Shown piece by piece: positions 8,843-21,243 of a DNA stretch of 57,945 nt (within the stretch, counting starts at the first letter, position 1; every line of letters starts with the position of its first letter). Below the pieces are notes generated by a model that was not told where the DNA came from, did no database searches, and worked only from the letters and a program-made list of their open reading frames with translations. The stretch lies in the NCBI RefSeq assembly GCF_002198095.1, contig NZ_NHMK01000005.1, forward strand, positions 1-57,945, written 5' to 3'. The position numbers were made by a program, and so were the translations under genes. Source of the DNA: Deinococcus indicus. Lineage in GTDB: Bacteria; Deinococcota; Deinococci; Deinococcales; Deinococcaceae.

Positions 8843-9784
8843 ATGGATGAACAGCATGGGTCCGAAGATTTCCGTTCGCAGGTGCAGCGTCTGGTGGCCG
8901 AAGGCAAACTCACCCCCGAGGAGGCCGACGGACTGCTCGAGGACCACGCCCCCACCCCTCCCGACCTCCACAACTCCGCCCCCGACACCCCCCCCGGCTC
9001 CACGCAGCCCGGCTCCGCGCAGGCCGGACCTGCGCAGGCCCCCGGACACTTCGGCCCCAGCCCCAGCCCGGACCCCGCCCGTGACCTGACCCTCAGGGTC
9101 AGCGGGTACAGCCTGACCGTCGTGACCGACCCGGCCCTGGCCGCCCCCACCCTGAGCGCCAGCGAGGAAGGACAGTTGACGCTGCGCCACGCTCCCGACG
9201 GCTGGCACGTCAGCCGCCGCCAGTCGCCCGAGAAGAACCTGAACTTCGGTTCGCTGCGCGCCATCCTGACCGTGCCGTTCACCCCGAACTTCGTGCATGC
9301 CACCGTCGAGGGCGGCAACCTGACCCTCCCCGACCTGAGCGGCGACCTGAGCGCCGAGGTCAGCGGCGGCAACCTGAAACTTCAGGATGCACACGCCCTG
9401 CACGCCACCGTCAACGGCGGCAATCTGAACGGCGGCAACCTGGGCGGCCCCGCGTACGCCACCGTGAACGGCGGCAACCTGACGCTGGCCGGATCGGTCG
9501 CCCTGACCGCCGGCGTGAACGGCGGCAACCTCCGCTGGGCCGGCGTGCTGGGCAGCGGCGAGCACCGCGTGGACGTGAACGCCGGAAACGCCACCCTGCA
9601 CCTCGGCGCGGGCAGCAGCGTCACCCTGAACGCCGAACTGACCATGGGCTCCTTCCGCGCGGACTTCCCCACGCAGCGCAGCGGGTCGTTCCTGACCACC
9701 TACCACACCGGCCGGATCGGCCGCGGCGACGCCCACCTGCACTGCCGCGTGACCGCCGGCGGGCTGAAGGTCGTGACCGCATGA
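8843..9784 (+). CDS. DUF4097 beta-helix protein with N-terminal SHOCT-like segment
   Basis: This 313-residue protein begins with a short helical motif (VQRLVAEGKLTPEEADGLLE, residues about 13-32) of the type fused to YvlB/LiaX proteins. A Pro-rich linker (35-75) follows, then a right-handed beta-helix built on repeated GGNL units (about 155-235), characteristic of DUF4097 adhesin-like domains. There is no signal peptide, so cytoplasmic or membrane-associated sensing is more likely than secretion. It is the first gene of a tightly coupled operon and overlaps the next gene by ATGA. By analogy with LiaX-type proteins a role in envelope stress is plausible but not shown. Confidence 0.75.
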   Translation: MDEQHGSEDFRSQVQRLVAEGKLTPEEADGLLEDHAPTPPDLHNSAPDTPPGSTQPGSAQAGPAQAPGHFGPSPSPDPARDLTLRVSGYSLTVVTDPALAAPTLSASEEGQLTLRHAPDGWHVSRRQSPEKNLNFGSLRAILTVPFTPNFVHATVEGGNLTLPDLSGDLSAEVSGGNLKLQDAHALHATVNGGNLNGGNLGGPAYATVNGGNLTLAGSVALTAGVNGGNLRWAGVLGSGEHRVDVNAGNATLHLGAGSSVTLNAELTMGSFRADFPTQRSGSFLTTYHTGRIGRGDAHLHCRVTAGGLKVVTA

Positions 9785-9996
9785 CCGCCCTGCCCACCCG
9801 CGCCCGCCTGGGCGTCCCCACCCGCCGCCCCGACCCGCTGGCCCGCCTGCGCGCCCTGCTGCGCGCCGCCCTGCACCCGGACGCGCAGGCCACCCACGAC
9901 CGCCAGCAGGCCCGCGCCGCCCTGCACGCCGAGGCGCACCACGCGGCGCTGCTGCGCGCCCAGCTGGGCGGCACCCCGTCCGGAGGCCGCCCATGA
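9781..9996 (+). CDS. small basic protein in the DUF4097 operon
   Basis: This 71-residue Ala/Arg-rich protein overlaps both neighbours by ATGA, so it is almost certainly translated by coupling. It is predicted helical (about residues 18-60), with no membrane segment. I do not recognise it; the position suggests an accessory or assembly factor. Confidence 0.6.
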   Translation: MTALPTRARLGVPTRRPDPLARLRALLRAALHPDAQATHDRQQARAALHAEAHHAALLRAQLGGTPSGGRP

Positions 9997-10661
9997 AAGA
10001 CAAGATCCGCCGCATTCTGGACCTGATCCGCGCCGGGCGCCTGACCCTGGACGACGCCGCGCCCCTGCTGGCCGCGCTGCACACCCGGCTGGCGCTGCAG
10101 GTCACCGACCGCGAACTGCTGGCCGCGCTGCTGAACCGCGAGGAACTGACCGCCGACCAGATCGCCGAGCAGCTGATGCTGCTGCGCGGCGTGCCGGACT
10201 CCCCGAACGCCCCGCAGGCGCCCCGCCCGCCCCAGGCGTCCCGTCCGCCCGAACCGCCCCGCCGCCCGCAGGTCGTGATCGGCAGTCAGCGGGTGCGCGG
10301 CCTGGAGGACCTCGTGGAACGCTTCACGGACCGCTTCACCGGAGGAATAGACGAGATGGTCGACCGCCTGACCCAGCAGACCACGCCGCCGGCCGCCGCG
10401 CCCGCCGCCCCGCGCGTCTCGGCACGCATCCTGCGTATCGAGATCGAGAGCAGCGACGGCGACGAGTACAACGCGAACCTGCCCGTCAGTCTGGCCGCGC
10501 ACCTGCCCCGCCTGATCCCCCCGCACGGCGTGCGCGCCCTGGAGGCCGCCGGCCTGAGCGTCGAGGCGCTGCAACTGATCATCGAGGCCGACCCGCCCCC
10601 CGGCCCGCTGATCGACTCCGAGGACAGCAGCGGCAACGAGATCCGCATCAGCCTGAAGTGA
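9993..10661 (+). CDS. SHOCT-like/DUF2089-tail protein of the DUF4097 operon
   Basis: In this 222-residue protein, two copies of a short helical motif open the sequence (IRRILDLIRAGRLTLDDAAP and a second near residues 45-60). These resemble the motif at the start of the DUF4097 protein and the end of the DUF2089 protein, pointing to homotypic interaction among the operon products. A Pro-rich linker (about 67-90), an amphipathic helix (about 95-125) and an alpha/beta C-terminal domain (about 142-222) follow. It has no signal peptide. Its TGA stop is immediately followed by a 133-bp dispersed element. Confidence 0.65.
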   Translation: MKDKIRRILDLIRAGRLTLDDAAPLLAALHTRLALQVTDRELLAALLNREELTADQIAEQLMLLRGVPDSPNAPQAPRPPQASRPPEPPRRPQVVIGSQRVRGLEDLVERFTDRFTGGIDEMVDRLTQQTTPPAAAPAAPRVSARILRIEIESSDGDEYNANLPVSLAAHLPRLIPPHGVRALEAAGLSVEALQLIIEADPPPGPLIDSEDSSGNEIRISLK

Positions 10662-10794
10662 GACGGACTCCGATTGAATGGGCGGTAAAGCCCGTTCAAG
10701 CCGAGCGAAGCGAGTGGGAGAGAAACGGGTTCCGGACGTGAAGCCGACAATCCGGCGATGTTCCGGATTGTCGGCGAAACAAACGGAATCCGTA
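10662..10794 (+). repeat. 133-bp dispersed element with TGA target duplication
   Basis: The termini are GACGGACTCCG and CGGAATCCGTA (imperfect inverted repeats). TGA at 10659-10661 (the stop codon of the preceding gene) is repeated at 10795-10797. Two hairpins are visible: TGAATGGGC with GCCCGTTCA near the left end, and a perfect 13-bp stem (GCCGACAATCCGG) near the right end. No ORF is present. Confidence 0.85.
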
Positions 10795-10834
10795 TGAGAC
10801 GGCCAGAGTCACCCGCCCCTTACAGTGAGGATGT

Positions 10835-11188
10835 ATGCGCCCCCTGCCCCTGCCGTTCCCCGATGAAACCGAAGCGCCCCTGGTCACGGAACTGCGGTTC
10901 CCGACGAGTGGCGTGACGGTGCGCGGCACCTTCGAACTGAACGAGTTCGCGGTCCTGACGCCCGACAACCTGGAATTCCTGCGCCTGTATATCCGCGTGC
11001 GCGGCAACCTCAAGGAGGTCGAGCGGGTCCTGGGGGTCAGTTACCCCACCGTCCGCGCCCGCTTCGACACGCTGCTGCGCGCCATCGGGTACGAACCGGA
11101 ACTGGCCGACCCGCACGCCGAGGTCCTCAGCAGCCTCGAACGCGGCGAGATCACGCCCGAGGAAGCCGCCCGCAAACTCCGCCGGTAG
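10835..11188 (+). CDS. DUF2089 family protein
   Basis: This 117-residue protein has a helix-turn-helix-like core (LKEVERVLGVSYPTVRARFDTLL, about residues 62-84) typical of DUF2089. It ends in the helical motif EVLSSLERGEITPEEAARKL, which also opens the DUF4097 protein. It probably regulates or partners the upstream operon, from which it is now separated by a repeat insertion. ATG 10835 is preceded by TACAGT with 8 bases between, so it may have its own leaderless promoter. Confidence 0.8.
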   Translation: MRPLPLPFPDETEAPLVTELRFPTSGVTVRGTFELNEFAVLTPDNLEFLRLYIRVRGNLKEVERVLGVSYPTVRARFDTLLRAIGYEPELADPHAEVLSSLERGEITPEEAARKLRR

Positions 11189-11191
11189 GCG

Positions 11192-11227
11192 GGGAGTGGG
11201 AACAGCGCCGCACGCTCACCCACTCCC
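11192..11227. terminator. bidirectional hairpin between convergent genes
   Basis: A 9-bp stem, GGGAGTGGG with CCCACTCCC, has an 18-base loop and lies between the DUF2089 gene and the opposing csaA-like gene. There is no T-run. Confidence 0.5.
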
Positions 11228-11238
11228 GGCACCTGCCT

Positions 11239-11598
11239 TCAGAACACCTTGCTGCCCAGTTTCGCCTCGCGGGCGGGGATCAGGGGGGTGGCGTCGCCGC
11301 TGGGGGCGCCCGTGAACTGCACGCCCAGGATCAGGACGTCCGAGACGGCGTCCCCCACAGGGCGAGGTTCGAAGTTCAGGACGCCGAGGACCTGCGTGCC
11401 GATCAGTTCCTCGGGCGTGTGCCCGGTGAAGCGGCCCACGCTGGTGCGCACGCCGTACCGGCCGAAATCCACGCTCAGGCGATAGGCGGGTTTCGGGGTG
11501 CCGGGGGCGGGTTCGGCGCTCAGGACGCGGCCCAGGCGGATGTCCAGGCGGTCCAGGGTGTCGGCGGGCGTGACGGTGTCCTTGAGGGGGGTGGCCAT
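11239..11598 (-). CDS. csaA: tRNA-binding-domain protein, CsaA-like
   Basis: This 119-residue protein is a single OB-fold of the tRNA-binding (EMAP II-like) type. It includes the conserved start DIRLGRVLSAEPAPGTPKP (about residues 19-37), the LSVDFG strand and the late VLGVLNF segment. CsaA proteins are small homodimers described as export chaperones or tRNA-structure binders. Length and motif order match CsaA rather than the C-terminal domains of MetG or PheT. Confidence 0.8.
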   Translation of the reverse strand: MATPLKDTVTPADTLDRLDIRLGRVLSAEPAPGTPKPAYRLSVDFGRYGVRTSVGRFTGHTPEELIGTQVLGVLNFEPRPVGDAVSDVLILGVQFTGAPSGDATPLIPAREAKLGSKVF

Positions 11599-11622
11599 GC
11601 GGTCAGCGTGGCACGCGCCGGG

Positions 11623-12150
11623 TCAGCGCAGGCGGCCCAGGTCTGACCAGCCCAGGCGGAGTTCGCGCAGGTCCCCGTCCTGTTTCTCGCCGCCTTCCAC
11701 GCCGCCCTGCCGGGCGTACCAGTCGCGGGTGGGGTTCACGTCCAGCACCCACAGCGCCATGCTGCGGGCGCCGCGTTCCCGCAGGGCCGCCGCGACGGCG
11801 TGCAGGAGTGCCCGGCCGGTGCCGTGTCCCTGCGCGGCCCGCAGGGCGTACAGCGTGAACAGTTCCGAATCGAAGCCCGGATGGTCACGCGCTTCCCCCG
11901 CCGAAGCGAAGGCGACCACGGTTCCGTCCGCCCCGGCCACGCGCACCACGTCCTGCCCGGCCGTGATGTTCTGCGCCCAGAACGCCTCGCGCCGCGCCTG
12001 TGCCTCGGCGCCCGTCATGCGTTCCAGAAAGTCGTCGGGGATCAGGCCCGCGTACGTCTCACGCCAGCTCTGCACGTGAACGGCGGCGATGCCGGGGGCG
12101 TCGGCGGGCGTGGCGGCCCGGACGAGGGGCGGGCGGACCGGTGTGGGCAT
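11623..12150 (-). CDS. GNAT-family N-acetyltransferase
   Basis: This 175-residue protein has the GNAT core. The N-terminal strand and helix (RAATPADAPGIAAVHVQSW, 10-28) are typical, and the acetyl-CoA loop is AAQGHGTGRALL (about 109-120), followed by the ALWVLDVNPTRDWYARQG region. The substrate is unknown. ATG 12150 has TACCCT 5 bases upstream, another leaderless start. It lies just upstream of csaA on the same strand, with a 24-base gap. Confidence 0.8.
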   Translation of the reverse strand: MPTPVRPPLVRAATPADAPGIAAVHVQSWRETYAGLIPDDFLERMTGAEAQARREAFWAQNITAGQDVVRVAGADGTVVAFASAGEARDHPGFDSELFTLYALRAAQGHGTGRALLHAVAAALRERGARSMALWVLDVNPTRDWYARQGGVEGGEKQDGDLRELRLGWSDLGRLR

Positions 12151-12167
12151 GATTCAGGGTAAGGGAA

Positions 12168-12187
12168 CGCCGCCCCGGAAGGCGGCG
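12168..12187 (-). terminator. short GC hairpin after the Crp/Fnr gene
   Basis: A 7-bp stem, CGCCGCC with GGCGGCG, has a 6-base loop and lies downstream of the regulator gene stop. The stem is strong but no T-run follows. Confidence 0.4.
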
Positions 12188-12212
12188 CAGATGCGGCGTT
12201 CGGCAACGGGCG

Positions 12213-12908
<696 letters not shown>

Positions 12909-13069
12909 GATTCTTCACACAATACCCGAAAGAACGCGCCGTCACCCCCCACCGCCGCGCGGCGCCCTGTGCGCCGCCGGGTACGTGGCGGGTCAGTTGC
13001 GACCCTGCCAGTAGCCGGTTGTCAGTGGCCGGTCAGCAGGGACGCGCCGGAACGACCGGCCGGGCAGGG

Positions 13070-13098
13070 GTGACATTCGCCCCGCAAAGATTTATACT
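13070..13098 (+). promoter_or_regulatory. promoter of the acyl-CoA dehydrogenase gene
   Basis: GTGACA (13070-13075) and TATACT (13093-13098) are spaced by 17 bases. Transcription would begin near 13105 and leave a leader of about 58 bases with an AAGGAGG ribosome-binding site at 13148-13154. Confidence 0.7.
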
Positions 13099-13162
13099 CG
13101 GTTCAACTAACAGTGACGGGTGGCGTCCCTCCGGGGCGAGACCCCACAAGGAGGACCTACAC

Positions 13163-14998
<1,836 letters not shown>

Positions 14999-15016
14999 AC
15001 CAACCCCCGCACCACA

Positions 15017-15049
15017 CAGGAGGCCCGCAGCAACCGCGCGGGCCTCCTG
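15017..15049 (+). terminator. terminator after acyl-CoA dehydrogenase
   Basis: A perfect 12-bp stem, CAGGAGGCCCGC with GCGGGCCTCCTG, has a 9-base loop and lies 19 bases past the stop. The convergent regulator gene ends nearby, so it may also act on that strand. Confidence 0.7.
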
Positions 15050-15066
15050 CCTTGCATTCATCCCGC

Positions 15067-15741
15067 CTACCCCGGCAGCGCCGACCCCAGGAACGAGTTC
15101 GGGCTGCGCGACAGGCTCCGGATGCCGTCATCGTCGGTGCGGTACGCCAGGACGGCCAGCGTGCAGGGCTGCCCGCCCTCGCTGTGCCCCTCGGCGTAGG
15201 CGCGGGCCAGGACCTCGCTCAGCTCGCGTGCCAGCTGCACGTACCGTTCCGGTGTGAGGTTCACGGTCACGCGGTCCAGGTGCGCCGGGTGCCCCTCGGC
15301 CGTTGGGGCGTCCGCTGGCGGCAGGCGGGGCGTACTCCCGCCCACCTCACCAAAAATGTACACATCCTCCTCGCCTGCTCCAGCCAGCGCCCACGACCGC
15401 CCATACGCCCGCCCAAAGCCTTCCGACAGGTCCCGCAGGTCCGCCGTGCCGTTCCCCTGCACGTCCTCTGGTGGCAGCAGGTCCGACGGCACCCGGAACT
15501 CCCGCGCGGCCAGCACGAACCGCACCCGGCTCCCCTCACGCTCCAGCTCGCGCAGCAACCCCAGCCCCGCCAGTCGCCGCGCATGGTGATGCACGAGGTT
15601 CGCCGCCATGCCCGCCCGCCCCGCCACCTCGGACGGCGACGTGGGCCGCAGGAACAACCCCAGCAGTCCCGTGTCCTGCCGCAAGGCCCGCGCCGCCCGC
15701 ACGTCTGTCACCCGCATTGATTCCGTCTGTCTGTCCGTCAT
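15067..15741 (-). CDS. winged-helix (ArsR-like) regulator
   Basis: This 224-residue protein has an N-terminal winged helix (about residues 18-65: LRPTSPSEVAGRAGMAANLVHHHARRL, then the wing strand SRVRFVLAAREFRVP). This architecture is typical of helix-turn-helix domain 20 (ArsR-like) proteins. The C-terminal half (about 125-215) is alpha/beta with NLTPERYVQLARELSEVLARAY, resembling domains that follow such helices in putative repressors. The start could be ATG 15741 or ATG 15717; neither has a clear ribosome-binding site. Target genes are unknown. Confidence 0.7.
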   Translation of the reverse strand: MTDRQTESMRVTDVRAARALRQDTGLLGLFLRPTSPSEVAGRAGMAANLVHHHARRLAGLGLLRELEREGSRVRFVLAAREFRVPSDLLPPEDVQGNGTADLRDLSEGFGRAYGRSWALAGAGEEDVYIFGEVGGSTPRLPPADAPTAEGHPAHLDRVTVNLTPERYVQLARELSEVLARAYAEGHSEGGQPCTLAVLAYRTDDDGIRSLSRSPNSFLGSALPG

Positions 15742-15786
15742 GCCCGCAGTGGCCCCCGCTGAAAGCCCTGGCAGCTAGCTGCAATA

Positions 15787-15816
15787 GGAAACCCCCTCCA
15801 CACCGGAGGGGGTTCC
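15787..15816 (-). terminator. terminator of the tRNA-Ala gene
   Basis: The hairpin has a 12-13 bp stem (GGAACCCCCTCC with GGAGGGGGTTTCC, read on the minus strand) and a 5-base loop. It begins 8 bases past the tRNA 3' end. Confidence 0.65.
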
Positions 15817-15824
15817 TTTGTTTC

Positions 15825-15900
<76 letters not shown>

Positions 15901-15922
15901 AAGCCAACGCCTGAGCCCAGAA

Positions 15923-15951
15923 AATGTAGCACCACCACGCACAGAAGTAAA
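15923..15951 (-). promoter_or_regulatory. promoter of the tRNA-Ala gene
   Basis: On the minus strand, TTTACT (15946-15951) and TACATT (15923-15928) are spaced by 17 bases. The -10 ends 22 bases before the mature tRNA 5' end. Confidence 0.6.
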
Positions 15952-15978
15952 GAGGGTCAGGCGACCCGCCTGAATCTG

Positions 15979-16380
15979 CTACTGCGCCTGCACGGGCTGC
16001 GGTAAGTCCACCTGAATGGTCTTCCCAGCCCGGCGGGGCGTGAGCGTCACGGTCACGTCGTACCCCAGCGCGCCCGCGTGTTCTGCCAGGGTGCCCACAG
16101 TGGGGTTGACCGCGCCATTCTCCAGTTGCGACAGGCGACCCCTGCTGACGCCGCGCCGCCGCGCCAGCTCCGCCGCGCTCAGGTGCGTCTGTTGCCGCGC
16201 GAGCTTCAGCGCGTGCGCTACCGTCTCGGCCGTCAGGGCATCCTGCACGTCCGCTGCGAAACCCGACGCACTCTCTGGCACCAGCAGTCCGGCAGGCAGA
16301 TCAGCGGTGGGCGTGACCGACCCATCCGCATTCAGCAGTTCAGCCGCCAGTGCCATCTTCGCTTTCAGGGATTCGTTCAT
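15979..16380 (-). CDS. XRE-type antitoxin/regulator (HigA-like)
   Basis: In this 133-residue protein a helix-turn-helix of the Cro/C1 type lies at about residues 62-105 (LSAAELARRRGVSRGRLSQLENG, then TLAEHAGALGYDV). The preceding N-terminal region may contact the toxin. Its ATG overlaps the end of the upstream toxin gene by ATGA, the usual toxin-first order of HigBA modules. The upstream toxin gene is split by an insertion sequence, so this gene is cut off from its original promoter; whether it is still expressed is unclear. Confidence 0.8.
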   Translation of the reverse strand: MNESLKAKMALAAELLNADGSVTPTADLPAGLLVPESASGFAADVQDALTAETVAHALKLARQQTHLSAAELARRRGVSRGRLSQLENGAVNPTVGTLAEHAGALGYDVTVTLTPRRAGKTIQVDLPQPVQAQ

Positions 16381-16571
16381 ACCTTCAACCTCCCGGTTTT
16401 CACGGCGATCAGCGCGTCGTACGCTTCCTCGATCAGGGCCTCATTCGGCCCGTCCCCGTCTGCCTTGAATTCCGCGTTGACCAGCACGGGCCGGCCATCC
16501 GCCAGCCAGAACAGGTATACGCGCGCCCCGCCGCGTTCGCCCGTGCGGGTACTGGGCTTCAGTTCACTGAT
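16377..16571 (-). pseudogene. 3' half of a HigB/RelE-type toxin gene split by an IS
   Basis: This part encodes residues 65-128 of the rebuilt toxin: the strand-rich ending GARVYLFWLADGRPVLVNAE and a C-terminal helix, as in the Gp49/HigB fold. Joining it to the 5' half at 17492-17683 with a single copy of the GAT duplication gives an uninterrupted 128-residue frame across the junction (...GYPG-ISELK...). The toxin should therefore be inactive unless the IS excises precisely. Confidence 0.75.
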
Positions 16572-17488
16572 AACCTCGGGTGCTAGGGGTTCAGCAGCCT
16601 CCAAAGTAGAGGGCCAGATTGTGGGCAGCGATCTTGCGACACACGTGAGCCCGGATGGATCTCTCCGAATTCAACTGCGGCAACATCAAGTGAAAAGAAC
16701 GATCCAGACGTGAAAACACAGTCTCGATCGTTTTTCTCACCCAGCGCATCGCCCCCCACCAGTGGCGTGGCTTCTTGAGGTTTTTCTTCGGCTGGGCATA
16801 CACGCCACAGCCCTGATACCCTCGGTCGCCCAAGACCAGCGCTGCTTCCTGTGGATTCAGGAGTGCCCGTGCCACGGGAGGGTCTCCCTCTCGCCCAGGA
16901 ACAATGGCAAAACGCACGAGCATGCCGTGATCGTCGATCACGGCATGCAGCTTGAACCCGTAGAAGAACCCGGTTCTGCCGTATCCACCGTGTCCGCCGC
17001 GACCACTCGTCGCAGTGGTCATGCTCCTGGGGCGTTTGTGTCGGGCGCCAACGCAGTACACGAGCGGTTTGCTGTCGATGACATAGACAGTGTCGTCATC
17101 GAAGTGAGGCAATCGGAGCGCAAGGTCGGCGTAGATGCGTTCGAGGTTCAGTTGGATGCGGAGATAGCGGGAGCGATCGGGTAAGGAGGGAAAGAGGAAG
17201 GTGTAGGTGGCGCGCACCTGAGCGAACCACTGTTGTGCCGAGGGCTGGTGGAGGAGTTCACCGACGAGTGCGATGGTCATGAGCTCGGCGTAACTGGCCT
17301 TCTGGTTGGGTTCGTCGGGTAACGTGAAGAGGCCGCTGCGGGCAGCGGCCTTGAGGTAATCGTCGACGTAGACGTAGATGATCGTAAAAAGGTCCGTCAC
17401 GGTAGACTGGTGCAGCGGAAGTTCTTTGGTAGGCATACCGGAGCTTCCGCTTTTTCTGTCTCGTCGCCAACCCCTAGCACCCGAGGTT
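16572..17488 (-). mobile_element. 917-bp insertion sequence (IS982-like) inside a toxin gene
   Basis: The perfect 20-bp terminal inverted repeats are AACCTCGGGTGCTAGGGGTT (16572-16591) and its complement at 17469-17488. A 3-bp direct repeat GAT flanks it at 16569-16571 and 17489-17491. One transposase gene fills the element. The ends are fully intact, which suggests a recent and possibly active insertion. Confidence 0.9.
16591..17436 (-). CDS. DDE transposase, IS982-like
   Basis: In this 281-residue transposase the catalytic acidic residues appear as YVIDSKPLVYC (about residue 120), LGDRGYQG (about 204) and KTIETVFSRLD (about 240), in the D-D-E spacing of IS4/IS5/IS982-type enzymes. An N-terminal region, FTIIYVYVDDYLK, resembles IS982 members. 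The frame is intact and its stop begins at the last base of the inverted repeat. The IS982 assignment is by pattern; an IS5 subgroup with 3-bp duplications is the main alternative. Confidence 0.8.
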   Translation of the reverse strand: MPTKELPLHQSTVTDLFTIIYVYVDDYLKAAARSGLFTLPDEPNQKASYAELMTIALVGELLHQPSAQQWFAQVRATYTFLFPSLPDRSRYLRIQLNLERIYADLALRLPHFDDDTVYVIDSKPLVYCVGARHKRPRSMTTATSGRGGHGGYGRTGFFYGFKLHAVIDDHGMLVRFAIVPGREGDPPVARALLNPQEAALVLGDRGYQGCGVYAQPKKNLKKPRHWWGAMRWVRKTIETVFSRLDRSFHLMLPQLNSERSIRAHVCRKIAAHNLALYFGGC

Positions 17489-17491
17489 GAT

Positions 17492-17683
17492 ACCCGGATA
17501 GCCTTTCAGAGCCACCACGTACCGGCTGACGTGTCCATGCTCACGGACGTCCTGGCAGAGCTTGATGCATTGCCAGACCGCGTCCCGGTGTCCAGCTCGA
17601 TTCATGTCGAGCAGGCATTCCACGATCCGGACGTGCCGCGCCCGCAGGCGGTGAGGGAGGCGGACGTAGACCAGTGGCGGCAC
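17492..17683 (-). pseudogene. 5' half of the split HigB/RelE-type toxin gene
   Basis: It starts at GTG 17683 and encodes residues 1-64 (helical, ending ...YVVALKGYPG), before the insertion point. TAAACT lies 6 bases upstream of the GTG and sits within an 18-bp palindrome, so expression was probably autoregulated by the HTH partner. It still has its promoter but now reads into the IS and stops. Confidence 0.7.
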
Positions 17684-17685
17684 GG

Positions 17686-17703
17686 GTTTAGTTTAAGCTA
17701 AAC
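17686..17703. promoter_or_regulatory. palindromic operator of the toxin-antitoxin pair
   Basis: GTTTAGTTTAAGCTAAAC is an 18-bp palindrome with one mismatched pair, directly before the toxin GTG and covering its -10 box. It also overlaps the stop codon of the gene upstream. It is a likely binding site for the XRE protein at 15979-16380. Confidence 0.6.
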
Positions 17704-18087
17704 AATCTGGAAATGCGACCCCCGGCCATTTCGCGTTGATGGGGGAGAGGGGCGGTTCTGGACTCCCCCAGTCCGCCCCCCGTATTCCCCGTAGGCGTGC
17801 GGGGGGATGCGCTCGCGTTCCTCGGCAGTCAGCCACAGCGCGGCGTTCAGCAGGAGCGAGAGTTCCTGTGTGGTGACGAACGTCGCCCCGCAGACTTCAT
17901 CCGGGTAGGCAGTCACCTGTTCGTCGTACCGGTCGCGCAGGACATAGGAAACGTCGGGGGGCACGGGGCCTGCCCCGTGGAGTGCCTGCCGGAAACGGCG
18001 AGCTGATCCGATCTGGAAGGTGGCGATGGGCCACCAGTGGCCGCCGACCTCCCTGATTTCGCAGTGGAGGTCGGCGGTGAGGCTCAT
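17698..18087 (-). CDS. hypothetical protein, co-transcribed with carB
   Basis: This 129-residue protein begins one base after the carB stop (TGACATG), so it is probably translated by coupling. It contains a Trp-rich start (GGHWWPIATFQIG), an acidic middle and a Gly/Arg-rich tail, with no signal peptide or recognised domain. Its stop lies inside the operator of the next gene. A link with pyrimidine or arginine synthesis is suggested only by position. Confidence 0.6.
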   Translation of the reverse strand: MSLTADLHCEIREVGGHWWPIATFQIGSARRFRQALHGAGPVPPDVSYVLRDRYDEQVTAYPDEVCGATFVTTQELSLLLNAALWLTAEERERIPPHAYGEYGGRTGGVQNRPSPPSTRNGRGSHFQIV

Positions 18088-18088
18088 G

Positions 18089-21163
<3,075 letters not shown>

Positions 21164-21243
21164 TCCAGAGAATGAGCCTAACACGCCCGGAGCCCCGGCG
21201 GCGTGAGGCGATCTGCAAACTTATGCAGGCAGGCCCGGCGGAC

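Noticed and set aside
10662..10834. Treating the dispersed repeats as ordinary terminators or REP-type palindromes
   Set aside because: Exact 133-bp length, conserved termini, TGA duplications and a clean gene disruption point to insertion, although terminator activity is not excluded.
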